From Cyclobacteriaceae bacterium (GTDB lineage Bacteria > Bacteroidota > Bacteroidia > Cytophagales > Cyclobacteriaceae), in contig VFKK01000297.1 of the NCBI GenBank assembly GCA_009885605.1, forward strand, positions 1 through 11,918: a stretch of 11,918 nucleotides of DNA, written 5' to 3'. Shown here one piece after another: positions 1 through 7,643 of this stretch. A model generated the notes under the pieces. It was not told the DNA's origin. It saw only the letters and a program-made list of their open reading frames with translations, and did no database searches. The translations under genes were made by a program, and so were the position numbers. Numbering within the stretch: position 1 is the first letter of the stretch; every line of letters begins with the position of its first letter.

Positions 1-1581
1 GGCCACGCCGATTTCGGTGGTGAAGTTGAGCGTGTTTTGAAAATGGCTGATGGTGTGATCTTGCTTGTAGATGCTTTCGAAGGCCCTATGCCTCAGACCC
101 GATTTGTATTGGGCAAAGCTCTGGCACTTGGTCTTACTCCAATCGTGGTTGTAAATAAAGTAGATAAAGAGAACTGTCGTCCTGACGAAGTTCACGAGTC
201 AGTTTTTGACTTGATGTTCAATTTGGACGCTACTGAAGAGCAATTAAACTTTTTCACCTTGTACGGTTCTGCCAAGCAGAACTGGATGGGTCCGGATTGG
301 AAAAACCCAACTGATAATATTTTCCCGCTTTTGGATGCTGTTTTAGAACATATCCCGGCACCAAAAATTGACGAAGGAACTCTTCAGATGCAAATCACCT
401 CGCTGGATTATTCCAGTTTCGTGGGTCGAATTGCTATCGGACGAGTGAGAAGAGGAACAATCACCGAAAACCAACAAATCTCACTTTGCAAAGCTGACGG
501 TTCCATCAAGAAGATGAGGGTTAAAGAATTACAGGTATTTGAAGGCCTGGGCAGAGTGAAAGTTTCAGAAGTGATGGCTGGAGATATTTGCGCTGTGATG
601 GGAATTGAAGATTTTGAAATCGGAGATACGATCGCATTTGCGGACAATCCGGAACCACTTCCAAGAATTTCGATCGATGAGCCAACCATGAACATGCTCT
701 TCACGATCAACAATTCTCCATTCTTTGGTAAAGAAGGAAAATTCGTGACTTCACGTCACCTGAGAGACAGGCTTTTCAAGGAAACAGAGAAGAATCTGGC
801 CATGAAAGTCGAAACCACAGATAGTGAGGACAAATTCCTTGTCTATGGACGTGGAATCCTTCACTTGTCTATTCTGATCGAAACAATGAGACGAGAAGGC
901 TACGAACTTCAGGTTGGTCAGCCACAGGTAATCTTCAAGGAAATCGACGGAGTCAAATGTGAGCCTATCGAATTGCTAGTAGTTGACGTACCTCAGGAAA
1001 CTGCCGGTAAAGTAATCGAACTTGCTACTCAGCGAAAAGGTGAATTGACTATCATGGAGCCAAAAGGTGATCTTCAGCATTTGGAGTTCAGAATTCCTGC
1101 AAGAGGCTTGATTGGCTTGAGAAACAACGTGTTGACTGCCACTCAGGGTGAAGCCATCATGAACCATAGATTTTCTGAGTATGAGCCTTTCAAAGGAACA
1201 ATTCCAGGAAGAATCAACGGCTCGCTCATCGCAATGGAAGGCGGTCCTTGTACGGCTTATGCTATTGACAAACTTCAGGACAGAGGCTCGTTTTTCGTAG
1301 ATCCGGGAGATGACTTGTACGCTGGTCAGGTTGTAGGTGAGCATTCACGTGACAACGACATCGTGGTGAATATTCAGAAAGGCAAAAAACTTACTAACAT
1401 GAGAGCTTCAGGTACTGACGACAACGTGAGAATTACACCTGCTAAGAAGTTTTCATTGGAAGAAGCTATGGAATACATCCAAAAAGATGAATACCTTGAA
1501 ATCACTCCTAAATCCATCCGTATGAGAAAAATCTATCTGGATGAGAACGAAAGAGGAAGAATGGCTAAGAAAGATTCTTAA
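1..1581 (+). CDS. typA: Ribosome-associated GTPase TypA/BipA, 5' end missing
   Basis: This is the C-terminal 526 residues of a translational GTPase of the TypA/BipA family, which binds the ribosome and affects subunit assembly and growth under stress or cold. The reading frame is open to base 1, so the ATG at 37 is internal. The fragment begins at the end of the G3 motif (GHADFGGEVERVL), then shows G4 (NKVDK, fragment residues 52-56) and G5 (SAK, 90-92), followed by the EF-G-like domains and the BipA-specific C-terminal domain (LTNMRASGTDDNVRITPAKK). The family is about 600 residues long, so roughly 70-80 N-terminal residues, including the P-loop, lie upstream. The C-terminus is intact and is followed at once by a terminator. 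No frameshift or missing motif is visible in the part present. Confidence 0.97.
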   Translation, partial: GHADFGGEVERVLKMADGVILLVDAFEGPMPQTRFVLGKALALGLTPIVVVNKVDKENCRPDEVHESVFDLMFNLDATEEQLNFFTLYGSAKQNWMGPDWKNPTDNIFPLLDAVLEHIPAPKIDEGTLQMQITSLDYSSFVGRIAIGRVRRGTITENQQISLCKADGSIKKMRVKELQVFEGLGRVKVSEVMAGDICAVMGIEDFEIGDTIAFADNPEPLPRISIDEPTMNMLFTINNSPFFGKEGKFVTSRHLRDRLFKETEKNLAMKVETTDSEDKFLVYGRGILHLSILIETMRREGYELQVGQPQVIFKEIDGVKCEPIELLVVDVPQETAGKVIELATQRKGELTIMEPKGDLQHLEFRIPARGLIGLRNNVLTATQGEAIMNHRFSEYEPFKGTIPGRINGSLIAMEGGPCTAYAIDKLQDRGSFFVDPGDDLYAGQVVGEHSRDNDIVVNIQKGKKLTNMRASGTDDNVRITPAKKFSLEEAMEYIQKDEYLEITPKSIRMRKIYLDENERGRMAKKDS

Positions 1582-1609
1582 TCAAGAATTTTATTAATAG
1601 AATCAAAAT

Positions 1610-1644
1610 AATCCCTCAGACAAAAGTTTGAGGGATTTTTCTTT
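1610..1644. terminator. Bidirectional intrinsic terminator between typA and the GNAT gene
   Basis: AATCCCTCA (1610-1618) pairs with TGAGGGATT (1629-1637), with two further pairs inside (one of them G-T) and a loop of about 6 bases. On the + strand the stem runs into TTTTTCTTT, ending typA 29 bases after its stop. On the - strand the other side is A/T-rich (ATTATTTTGATT after the stem), so it can also end the convergent GNAT gene, whose stop codon at 1643-1645 touches the T-tract. Confidence 0.85.
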
Positions 1645-2104
1645 ATTCCTGAGGTTTACTTTCAACCTTTTGATACTCCCATTCCCATACATTTCCATCC
1701 TCCTCGTCATAAACTATTCCATTGTTGCTAAACCCGTTTCGTTTAAGGATCGTTATTGACCCATTATTTCCAATTAAGGTCCTTGCCGTGATTCTGATAG
1801 ATGGATCAGTTTTTAATGATAACAAAACTAATTGTCGACAAATCTCGGTTCCAACTCCCTGTCCCTCATAATTCTTAAAACTACCATAAGCAATTTCAAT
1901 TTTGCCTTCCTGAGGCTTTCCTTTAAATCCTCCACAGCCAATAATTTCATTGCCATCGCGAGTTGCAAAATATCCAATCCAAGGTTTGTTAAAACCAACC
2001 TTACCATAATAATCTGGATATACATTTAGTATTTCCACACATTCGGGAATAACACTAAACTTATGGTTTAAAGAGAAGTCAACTTCGATAGGTAATAGTT
2101 TCAT
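1643..2104 (-). CDS. GNAT-family N-acetyltransferase
   Basis: A 153-residue protein with the GNAT fold signature. Motif A, the acetyl-CoA pyrophosphate-binding loop, is seen as YEGQGVGTEICRQLV (Q82-x-x-G85-T86). Motif B is seen as N113-x-x-S116-x3-L120-x3-G124-F125, in a typical 'N..S...L...GF' pattern. The segment around IGYFATRDGNEIIGCGGF (residues 43-60) matches the central beta-strands that carry the substrate. The substrate cannot be read from the sequence; relatives in this subgroup acetylate small molecules or the N-termini of proteins. The start ATG at 2104 has no Shine-Dalgarno, which is normal here. It ends in the terminator shared with typA. The next gene on the same strand lies 67 bases upstream, so co-transcription is possible but not shown. 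Confidence 0.88.
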   Translation of the reverse strand: MKLLPIEVDFSLNHKFSVIPECVEILNVYPDYYGKVGFNKPWIGYFATRDGNEIIGCGGFKGKPQEGKIEIAYGSFKNYEGQGVGTEICRQLVLLSLKTDPSIRITARTLIGNNGSITILKRNGFSNNGIVYDEEDGNVWEWEYQKVESKPQE

Positions 2105-2171
2105 GTTTTAAAGCTTTAATGAGGACTCAACCCTACAAACTTATGCACTTCCAGAACTGAGTAAATACAAG

Positions 2172-3239
2172 TCATTTCAATCCTTTGATTACAACATTTC
2201 CCGTACCGTCAGACAAACAGGGATATTGAAACTCAAATTTTACTCTTTTGGAATTATTGATCGTCAAATAAAAGTCATCCAAAAATTTGAGCGTGGATTT
2301 GACATATTTTTCATCCAGCAATTTACTTTCAGAATATAAGGAATAGATCGCATCTCTTTTCGTATTAAATTCCGAGAAGGTCTTCTCAAAAACCTTCAAA
2401 TCCGTCATACAATATCCTCGGTATCTCCGATCAGTGACATATTTTAAAAGTAATTCAGGGGCCGGCTTGGCGTAAGGAGCCGCAACAATCCCGGAGTGAT
2501 CAAAATCGTAAGGAACAGCGATTGGATTTTCCATCTCAGGCGTTTTCATCAGCTTGATATTTTGCCTGTATTGAATGGACCAGTCTGTATTTCCAATCAG
2601 GTATTGAAAGACTGCCATCCGATGAAAATCTTCCTGCTCTATTTTTTCAGGGCGAATAAGTTCCTGGTCCAAAGAAGTCATCTTGTTACGCTGCGCCATT
2701 TGCTCTTCTTCCTCAATCAGGAAGCATAGTAACGGCTCATATTCCTTTGCTTTTTCAGATTGATCAATGATTGTAAGTCTTACCAACCGAACTTTTAAGC
2801 TTTTTTCTGTCAGGAGATTGTACAACTTGTAGGCATAAAATTCCCTGAGTACATACTTGTCTCCCTGACAGGGCATCACGAGTTTGAGCTTATCCTTACC
2901 GTGAAAAACTGTGTTTTCATAATCATCCTTGGCGAAATTGAGTAAAAGCGGAGGGTAATCGCAGATATTCATTTCTCGTCTGAAATGCCCCCTTGTTCTG
3001 ATTCTCAAAGGCATTGAGATCTGTTTTTCTGTGTTATTCGCAAACCCCATCGAAAAATCAAAATATTGAGGCTCACCCTTTGTGTCTTTAAATAGCTTAT
3101 TAAAATCCCCCTCCAACTTTATCTCCAAAATCTGTTCAGAATCAAAAAGCCCATGAGTTTGTCCTAGGCAAAGGTGGGACCAAAACATGATCGAAACCAA
3201 TGACAAAAGTCCTATGACTAATATCTTTCCTTTGTTCAT
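2172..3239 (-). CDS. Secreted protein with distant CotH-kinase-like architecture
   Basis: A 355-residue protein with an N-terminal signal peptide (about residues 1-27: KGK, then a hydrophobic stretch, then CLGQTHG). The Cys at 24 is not in a good lipobox, so a soluble exported protein is more likely than a lipoprotein. The order of motifs recalls the CotH spore-coat kinase family: RTRGHFRR (81-88), where CotH has its RGNSS strand and basic residues; GDKYVLREFYAYKL (126-139), as in the CotH 'D-x-x-x-R-x-x-x-A' helix; then FQYLIGNTDWSIQ (211-223), like the catalytic-loop 'l.gNxDw'; and AVPYDFDHSG (241-250), like the metal-binding 'pWDfD' motif. This is pattern recall, not a computed match, and the N-terminal half could be different. 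The start ATG at 3239 is supported by the signal peptide. A kinase activity is not claimed. Confidence 0.72.
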   Translation of the reverse strand: MNKGKILVIGLLSLVSIMFWSHLCLGQTHGLFDSEQILEIKLEGDFNKLFKDTKGEPQYFDFSMGFANNTEKQISMPLRIRTRGHFRREMNICDYPPLLLNFAKDDYENTVFHGKDKLKLVMPCQGDKYVLREFYAYKLYNLLTEKSLKVRLVRLTIIDQSEKAKEYEPLLCFLIEEEEQMAQRNKMTSLDQELIRPEKIEQEDFHRMAVFQYLIGNTDWSIQYRQNIKLMKTPEMENPIAVPYDFDHSGIVAAPYAKPAPELLLKYVTDRRYRGYCMTDLKVFEKTFSEFNTKRDAIYSLYSESKLLDEKYVKSTLKFLDDFYLTINNSKRVKFEFQYPCLSDGTGNVVIKGLK

Positions 3240-3450
3240 CTATCCATGCTTTTTGCTCATCCGTTTCAAAAAATCATCTTTTTAGAGCCTATGATGTATT
3301 TAAGTTAGTTAAAAAAAATGCACTCAACATCTGAATTATCGAAAAGCCATATAAATTTTTATCTTTAAATCCGATTTAAAAATCCTTTCGGAAACCGACC
3401 GCCATACATTGACGGAATAGTTTCTTTCCCAGCTCTCAATCCCTCAAACC

Positions 3451-3843
3451 ATGAAATCAAGGAGACAATTTATAAAAGCTATTGGAGTGGCGAGTGCCAC
3501 TGCTGTCTTACCCATCACCTCAATCGCATCTGAAATGGCAAAACAAAAAATGATTCACCAAGTTTATTTCTGGCTCCACGATCAGGCCAACACACAGGAA
3601 TTCCTGACAGAAGCCGTCCCTATGCTGGGCCGCTGCAAAACAGTATCCAAATTTATTGCAGGTACACCCGCACCCACAGCTGACAGAGCAGTCGTGGACC
3701 ACAGTTTTCAGGTTTCTTGTACCCTATTTTTTGATAGCCTCGAAGATCAGGACATCTACCAGTCAGATCCTCTTCATCTGGATTTTATAGAGAAATATTC
3801 CAGCATGTGGAAATCTGTAAAAGTCTACGATATTTCAATTTAA
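3451..3843 (+). CDS. Tat-exported stress-responsive alpha/beta-barrel (Dabb) protein
   Basis: A 130-residue protein. The N-terminus SRRQFIKAIGVASATAVLP is a twin-arginine signal (S-R-R-x-F-I-K followed by a hydrophobic segment), so the folded protein is predicted to be exported, with cleavage near residue 27. The rest is one Dabb domain of about 97 residues: H36-Q-V-Y-F-W-L opening strand, then G71 and V82-D-H in the middle, the 'Y103-x-x-D-P-x-H109' signature, and closing WKSVKVYDIS. Dabb proteins form small ferredoxin-like dimers, and most have no known reaction. The ATG at 3451 is chosen because the Tat motif begins four bases after it. It lies 55 bases upstream of the S41 peptidase gene on the same strand, so the two may be co-transcribed. 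Confidence 0.9.
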   Translation: MKSRRQFIKAIGVASATAVLPITSIASEMAKQKMIHQVYFWLHDQANTQEFLTEAVPMLGRCKTVSKFIAGTPAPTADRAVVDHSFQVSCTLFFDSLEDQDIYQSDPLHLDFIEKYSSMWKSVKVYDISI

Positions 3844-3898
3844 CAAAACCCTGATTGGGATACTCTTCGTAAATACCTGAAATACAAAATATTCTGAC

Positions 3899-5218
3899 AT
3901 GAAAAATGTGAAGTGGATAATCGGAATGGTGTTGGTTGGATTTTGGGCATGTGAACCCAAAGAAGATCCGGCACCAACTCCCCAGGCGGATGTGGTGAAA
4001 GAAGCAATTTACACCACCATGAAAGAATGGTATTATTGGAATCAGGAACTTCCTGCAAGTGTGGATGTGACCAAATCTGCCACTAATGATGAATTTCTCA
4101 GCGGGATAATCTTCAAGCCTCTTGATCGGTTTTCATATTTGACGACAACAGAGGCTTTCAACAATTCTTTCGTGGGCAGAAATGCCGGACATGGTTTTGG
4201 GTTCGCTTTCGATGCAGCGGAAAGGCTTTACCTTACCTTTGTATTTGATGAATCTCCTGCCGGAAAAGACGGTTGGAAAAGAGGATGGGAGATCACTCAA
4301 ATAAACGGAAAACCGATCGCTGAATACAAAACCAGTACAGGCGGATATGATTTTAAATTGGGCAATACCGATCCCGGAGTTACCAATACATTCACTTTCA
4401 AACTTCCTGACGGGACCACCACTTCCCGCACAAATGTGAAAGCTGAATATCAGTCAAACTCAGTTCTTCATCAGGGTATTTTTGAGATTCCGGGCAAAAA
4501 AATCGGTTATTGGGCTTATCAAAGCTTTAAAGCAACGGCTGGCTTGACCCCAACGAGAAGTAGTGAAGTTCAGAGTTCGATGGAATATTTCCAGTCTCAG
4601 GGCATCAATGAATTGATTATAGACCTGAGGTACAATGGAGGAGGATCTGTCGCGGTAGCTGAGCAAATTAGCAATTACCTGATTCAGTCTTCGAATTCCA
4701 ATAAGTTGATGTATACCAACAAGTTGAATTCACTTAAAACCAGTCAAAACACCTCAAAAAACTTTAGTAAAATTGGCTCTTTAAACCTGAATCGGGTTAT
4801 TTTCATCACTTCCCGTGGATCAGCATCTGCCTCTGAATTGGTGATCAATAACCTGGATCCATACATGGATTTGGTTTTGATCGGAGATAATACTTTTGGA
4901 AAACCTGTCGGTTCATTCCCACTTTCCAGCTACAACCGAACGTTGAAAGACAATAACGTGGAGTTGGTTCCAATCACATTTGCGACTGCCAATTCCGCCG
5001 GAAAAGCGGAATATTTTGATGGATTTCCAGCTGACTTTCCCATAGGGGACTCTCCGCAGTTTTCCTGGGGAGATAAAAGAGATCTGAGACTCGCAGCTGC
5101 ACTCCAATACATTCAAAACGGAACTGTCAGCGGAAGAATGCTTAATACGTATTACAGACCGCAATGGGAAATGATTGATGCTTTCAAAGGATTGCAACAG
5201 GAATTCCCTGCCTACTAA
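3899..5218 (+). CDS. S41-family peptidase, predicted lipoprotein
   Basis: A 439-residue protease of the C-terminal-processing (S41) family. The N-terminus MKNVKWIIGMVLVGFWAC ends in a Cys (residue 18) after a hydrophobic segment. The lipobox (FWAC) is imperfect, but the acidic/polar EPKED just after the Cys resembles the surface-export signals of Bacteroidota lipoproteins. Residues about 30-90 form the N-terminal helical region (WYYWNQELP), 95-180 a PDZ-like domain (GFGFAF; GWKRGWEITQINGKPI), and 200-400 the catalytic core. The catalytic Ser is probably S310 in ITSRGSASASEL and the Lys K335 in NTFGKPVGS. They are 25 residues apart, which matches the spacing I recall for E. coli Tsp/Prc. DLRYNGGGS (242-250) is the conserved loop before it. 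A periplasmic or cell-surface peptidase is inferred; the substrate is unknown. Confidence 0.92.
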   Translation: MKNVKWIIGMVLVGFWACEPKEDPAPTPQADVVKEAIYTTMKEWYYWNQELPASVDVTKSATNDEFLSGIIFKPLDRFSYLTTTEAFNNSFVGRNAGHGFGFAFDAAERLYLTFVFDESPAGKDGWKRGWEITQINGKPIAEYKTSTGGYDFKLGNTDPGVTNTFTFKLPDGTTTSRTNVKAEYQSNSVLHQGIFEIPGKKIGYWAYQSFKATAGLTPTRSSEVQSSMEYFQSQGINELIIDLRYNGGGSVAVAEQISNYLIQSSNSNKLMYTNKLNSLKTSQNTSKNFSKIGSLNLNRVIFITSRGSASASELVINNLDPYMDLVLIGDNTFGKPVGSFPLSSYNRTLKDNNVELVPITFATANSAGKAEYFDGFPADFPIGDSPQFSWGDKRDLRLAAALQYIQNGTVSGRMLNTYYRPQWEMIDAFKGLQQEFPAY

Positions 5219-5223
5219 AGCAA

Positions 5224-5254
5224 AAGCCCGATCAAATGGTCGGGCTTCTTTTTT
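5224..5254. terminator. Bidirectional terminator between the S41 peptidase gene and hisIE
   Basis: AAGCCCGA (5224-5231) pairs with TCGGGCTT (5240-5247), extended by a T-G and a C-G pair, with an AAAT loop. On the + strand it is followed by CTTTTTT, giving a standard terminator six bases after the peptidase stop. On the - strand the same stem is followed by TTGCTTT, so it also closes the his transcript, whose last codon (stop at 5253-5255) overlaps the T-tract. Confidence 0.9.
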
Positions 5255-5858
5255 ACTTCTTGTGCCTGTCGATCAGGACTTGCATGACTTCATCCAATTC
5301 GTAACCCTTAGCTTCCAAAAGAATCAAATAGTGGAAAAGTAGATCCGCAGCTTCGCCTAAAAAAAGCTCCTTGTTGTCATCTTTTGCCTCAATCACAATC
5401 TCCACAGCTTCCTCTCCTACTTTCTGAGCAATCTTATTGATGCCTTTGGCAAAAAGCGATGCTGTGTATGATTTTTCTGATGGGTTATTCTTTCGATCCT
5501 TGATAATTGCCCTAAGCTGATCGATAAATCCTGTCTTAGAATCGTTGAATTCGGCGAAGCAAGTGTCAGCACCTGTATGACACACCGGCCCTTTTGGATT
5601 GGCTTTGATAAGAAAAGAATCTCCATCGCAGTCGACCAAAATACTTACCAATTCCATGAAATTCCCGGAAGTTTCACCTTTCGTCCAGAGGCGGTTTTTG
5701 CTTCGACTGAAGAAGGTAACCATTCCGGTTTCTTTGGTCTTTTCCAAAGCTTCCTCATTCATGTAGCCTTGCATCAGGATTTTTCCGGTCAAAGCATCCT
5801 GCACAATTGCAGGAACCAAGCCATCCATTTTATTAAAGTCGACGTTCATTTTTTTCAA
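5253..5858 (-). CDS. hisIE: Bifunctional phosphoribosyl-AMP cyclohydrolase / phosphoribosyl-ATP pyrophosphatase
   Basis: A 201-residue fusion that catalyses steps 2 and 3 of histidine synthesis. The N-terminal HisI half (about 1-105) opens the adenine ring of PR-AMP. It shows SRSKNRLWTKGETSGN (51-66), the metal-binding DCDGD (76-80) and CHTGADTC with C93 and C100. The C-terminal HisE half (about 110-201) removes pyrophosphate from PR-ATP. It is MazG-like, with KVGEEAVE (146-153) and GEAADLLFH (168-176) supplying the acidic metal ligands. Length and domain order match the bifunctional enzyme of enterobacteria and Bacteroidota. Two ATGs are possible (5858 and 5849); the first is used. It is the last gene of the his block, 97 bases after hisF, and its stop runs into the terminator shared with the S41 gene. 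Confidence 0.97.
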   Translation of the reverse strand: MKKMNVDFNKMDGLVPAIVQDALTGKILMQGYMNEEALEKTKETGMVTFFSRSKNRLWTKGETSGNFMELVSILVDCDGDSFLIKANPKGPVCHTGADTCFAEFNDSKTGFIDQLRAIIKDRKNNPSEKSYTASLFAKGINKIAQKVGEEAVEIVIEAKDDNKELFLGEAADLLFHYLILLEAKGYELDEVMQVLIDRHKK

Positions 5859-5907
5859 ATTTTATTTTTGAAATAGGATGGAAACAGGTTTGATCCTGCT
5901 TATTTCA

Positions 5908-5923
5908 CCCTGACTTGTCAGGG
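5908..5923. repeat. Short perfect inverted repeat between hisF and hisIE
   Basis: CCCTGAC (5908-5914), two-base spacer, then GTCAGGG (5917-5923), flanked on both sides by near-mirrored A/T sequence (TATTTCA before, TTTATTT after). It lies 32 bases past the hisF stop in transcription direction, inside the operon. It could act as a partial terminator or mRNA-processing hairpin; there is no strong T-run on the - strand (TGAAATAAG follows), so full termination is unlikely. Confidence 0.6.
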
Positions 5924-5955
5924 TTTATTTCTAATGTATTTCAAACGTATTTCTA

Positions 5956-6711
5956 TTACTTTCTAACACTTATCCCTTCCCTTTCAAGATATTTTTTTAA
6001 TTCCGGAATCGGAATTTCTTTAAAGTGAAAAATACTCGCAGCCAACGCTGCATCTGCTTTTCCGAAGGTAAACACATCTTTGAAATGTGCCATAGTTCCC
6101 GCTCCGCCAGAGGCAATAACAGGAATACTCAACATGGAAGAAATTTCCGCTGTGATCTCATTGGCAAAACCGGTTTTCACTCCGTCGTGATCCATAGAAG
6201 TAAGCAAAATCTCTCCTGCTCCCCGATCGCAAACTTCTTTTGCCCAAGCCTGAGTTCGTAATAAAGTTGGCTTTCTGCCTCCATGAGTATGCACAAAATC
6301 GATCCCGTCAACTTCTCGGGTATCAATCGCCACCACAATACATTGAGAGCCAAACTCCGCTGCCATTTCATCAATGATTTTGGGATTCTGGACAGCTGCA
6401 GAATTGATTGAAATCTTATCTGCACCGGCATTCAGCAGGAATTTTACATCCTCGATGGTAGAAATCCCACCTCCTACTGTAAATGGAATATTGATCGCTT
6501 TGGCCACTTTGGTCACCAATTCAGCCAAGGTTTTACGCTTATCGACAGTTGCCGTAATATCCAAAAAGACAAGTTCATCGGCGCCTTCATCGGAGTAAAT
6601 TTTGGCCAACTCCACCGGATCCCCGGCATCTCGAAGGTGCACAAAATTTACCCCTTTGACCGTGCGGCCATCTTTGATATCAAGACAGGGGATGATTCTC
6701 TTAGTCAGCAT
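5956..6711 (-). CDS. hisF: Imidazole glycerol phosphate synthase, cyclase subunit HisF
   Basis: A 251-residue (beta/alpha)8-barrel that uses ammonia from HisH to turn PRFAR into imidazole glycerol phosphate and AICAR. The start is placed at the ATG at 6711 (MLTKRIIPCLDIKDGRTVKG), which gives the canonical HisF N-terminus. The frame stays open to 6825, but that 38-residue extension is translated from the spacer repeat and is rejected. The catalytic Asp pair is D11 (CLDIKDG) and D130 (VAIDTREVDG). Phosphate-binding loops are FTVGGGI (77-83) and ASGGAGT near the C-terminus. Part of the hisH-hisA-hisF-hisIE order that is common in bacteria; it is preceded by a 215-bp spacer full of repeats, long for an operon junction. 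Confidence 0.97.
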   Translation of the reverse strand: MLTKRIIPCLDIKDGRTVKGVNFVHLRDAGDPVELAKIYSDEGADELVFLDITATVDKRKTLAELVTKVAKAINIPFTVGGGISTIEDVKFLLNAGADKISINSAAVQNPKIIDEMAAEFGSQCIVVAIDTREVDGIDFVHTHGGRKPTLLRTQAWAKEVCDRGAGEILLTSMDHDGVKTGFANEITAEISSMLSIPVIASGGAGTMAHFKDVFTFGKADAALAASIFHFKEIPIPELKKYLEREGISVRK

Positions 6712-6713
6712 TT

Positions 6714-6800
6714 TAGGATTGGAAAATTTGAAAATTGTAAGATTTGAAAATTGGGACTCTCGGTTGAAAGGTTGGAAAGTGGTAAGGTGGTAAAATTGAA
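6714..6800. repeat. Degenerate A/G-rich repeat just upstream of hisF
   Basis: The spacer starts two bases after the hisF start codon boundary and consists of loosely repeated GATTGGAAAATTTG-like words. ATTTGAAAATTG occurs exactly twice (6726-6737 and 6742-6753), 16 bases apart. GGTTGGAAAGTGGTAAGG (6770-6787) matches AGTTGGAAAGTGGCAAGG upstream of hisA (7684-7701) at 16 of 18 bases, so the two spacers share a repeat family. In the coding direction it reads as TTTCCAA-type words. It creates a false N-terminal extension of hisF. Confidence 0.75.
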
Positions 6801-6861
6801 AAGCCGCAAATTTTGGGAGTTGCAAGCTCCTAATTTTGGCGATCTCACACGTTATCTCGCT

Positions 6862-6931
6862 TCTTGACTCTTGTTTCTTGTGTCTTGATTCTTGTGTCTT
6901 GATACTAGCGTCTTAATACTTATGTCTTATC
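6862..6931. repeat. Five-unit 14-bp tandem repeat between hisA and hisF
   Basis: Units on the + strand are TCTTGACTCTTGTT (6862), TCTTGTGTCTTGAT (6876), the same again (6890, exact copy), ACTAGCGTCTTAAT (6904) and ACTTATGTCTTATC (6918). Each 14-mer is itself two related heptamers (TCTTGxx). The last unit overlaps the hisA stop codon (6927-6929), so the array was built up to or into the end of the gene. No spacer/repeat alternation like a CRISPR is present. Confidence 0.85.
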
Positions 6932-7643
6932 CAAAGCTCGCCAATTCCTCCAGTGTCACTCTTCCCTCGTAATAGGCCTTTCCAACAATTGCACCATAGA
7001 CTCCGGATTTTTCAAGTTCTTCCAAATCCTTCACCGAAGAAACTCCTCCGCTGGCGATCAGTTTGATCCCCGGTATTTCCTTCATGATCTCGATATACAA
7101 ATCCGTGGAAGGTCCTTGAAGCAACCCATCTTTGGCCACATCGGTGCAAATCACATAGCTGATCCCTTTCTCAAAATAGCTTTTAATAAAAGGAATCAAA
7201 TCTACTCCGGTTGTCTCTTCCCAGCCTCCAACAGCTATTTTTCTGTCTTTGGCATCCGCTCCGAGGATGATCTTTTCAGCCCCAAACTTCTGTATCCAAG
7301 AGTCAAACAAAACCGGATTTTTCACCGCAACGCTTCCACCGGTCACTTGCCTCGCACCAAGGGAAAAGGCTTTCTCGATTTCGGCATCGGCCTGTATTCC
7401 CCCACCGAAATCCACCAGCAAACTTGTATTTGCACAAATCCGCTCCAAAACATCCGCGTTCACGATCTTTTTAGCTTTGGCACCATCAAGATCAACCAGG
7501 TGCAATCTGCGAATTCCCGCTCCTTCAAATCTCTTTGCCATTTCGAGCGGGTCATCGTGATATTCTTTTTTACTGCTGTAATCGCCCTGACTGAGTCGGA
7601 CACATTTGCCTCCGATGAGGTCAATGGCTGGAATTATAAACAT
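6927..7643 (-). CDS. hisA: ProFAR isomerase HisA
   Basis: A 238-residue (beta/alpha)8-barrel of the HisA family, carrying out the Amadori rearrangement of ProFAR to PRFAR, the substrate of HisHF. The N-terminus MFIIPAIDLIGGKCVRLSQGD is the family signature, with catalytic D8; the second catalytic Asp is D130 (ILGADAKD). VDFGGGI (77-83) and ASGGVSS with GAIVGKAYYEG near the end form the two phosphate sites that reflect the half-barrel duplication. The ATG at 7643 is fixed by the conserved first strand. It sits downstream of hisH across a 183-bp spacer with repeats, and its stop codon is embedded in a 14-bp tandem array. Confidence 0.97.
   Translation of the reverse strand: MFIIPAIDLIGGKCVRLSQGDYSSKKEYHDDPLEMAKRFEGAGIRRLHLVDLDGAKAKKIVNADVLERICANTSLLVDFGGGIQADAEIEKAFSLGARQVTGGSVAVKNPVLFDSWIQKFGAEKIILGADAKDRKIAVGGWEETTGVDLIPFIKSYFEKGISYVICTDVAKDGLLQGPSTDLYIEIMKEIPGIKLIASGGVSSVKDLEELEKSGVYGAIVGKAYYEGRVTLEELASFG

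Noticed and set aside
976..1344. 122-residue - strand frame inside typA
   Set aside because: It is antisense to conserved TypA sequence and has no recognisable motif; a shadow frame.
3240..3450. Promoters in the divergent spacer between the CotH-like and Dabb genes
   Set aside because: A/T-rich with several partial TAnnTTTG-like words, but none has a convincing -33 partner at the right distance; I cannot place a promoter on either strand.
6712..6825. In-frame N-terminal extension of HisF by 38 residues
   Set aside because: The extra residues (F, Q, N, L, T-rich) are the translation of the spacer repeat; HisF proteins begin at MLTKRIIPCLDIKDG and the family length fits the ATG at 6711.
6862..6931. 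CRISPR-like array
   Set aside because: Units are 14 bp, contiguous and without unique spacers of constant length; there are no cas genes. It is a simple tandem repeat.
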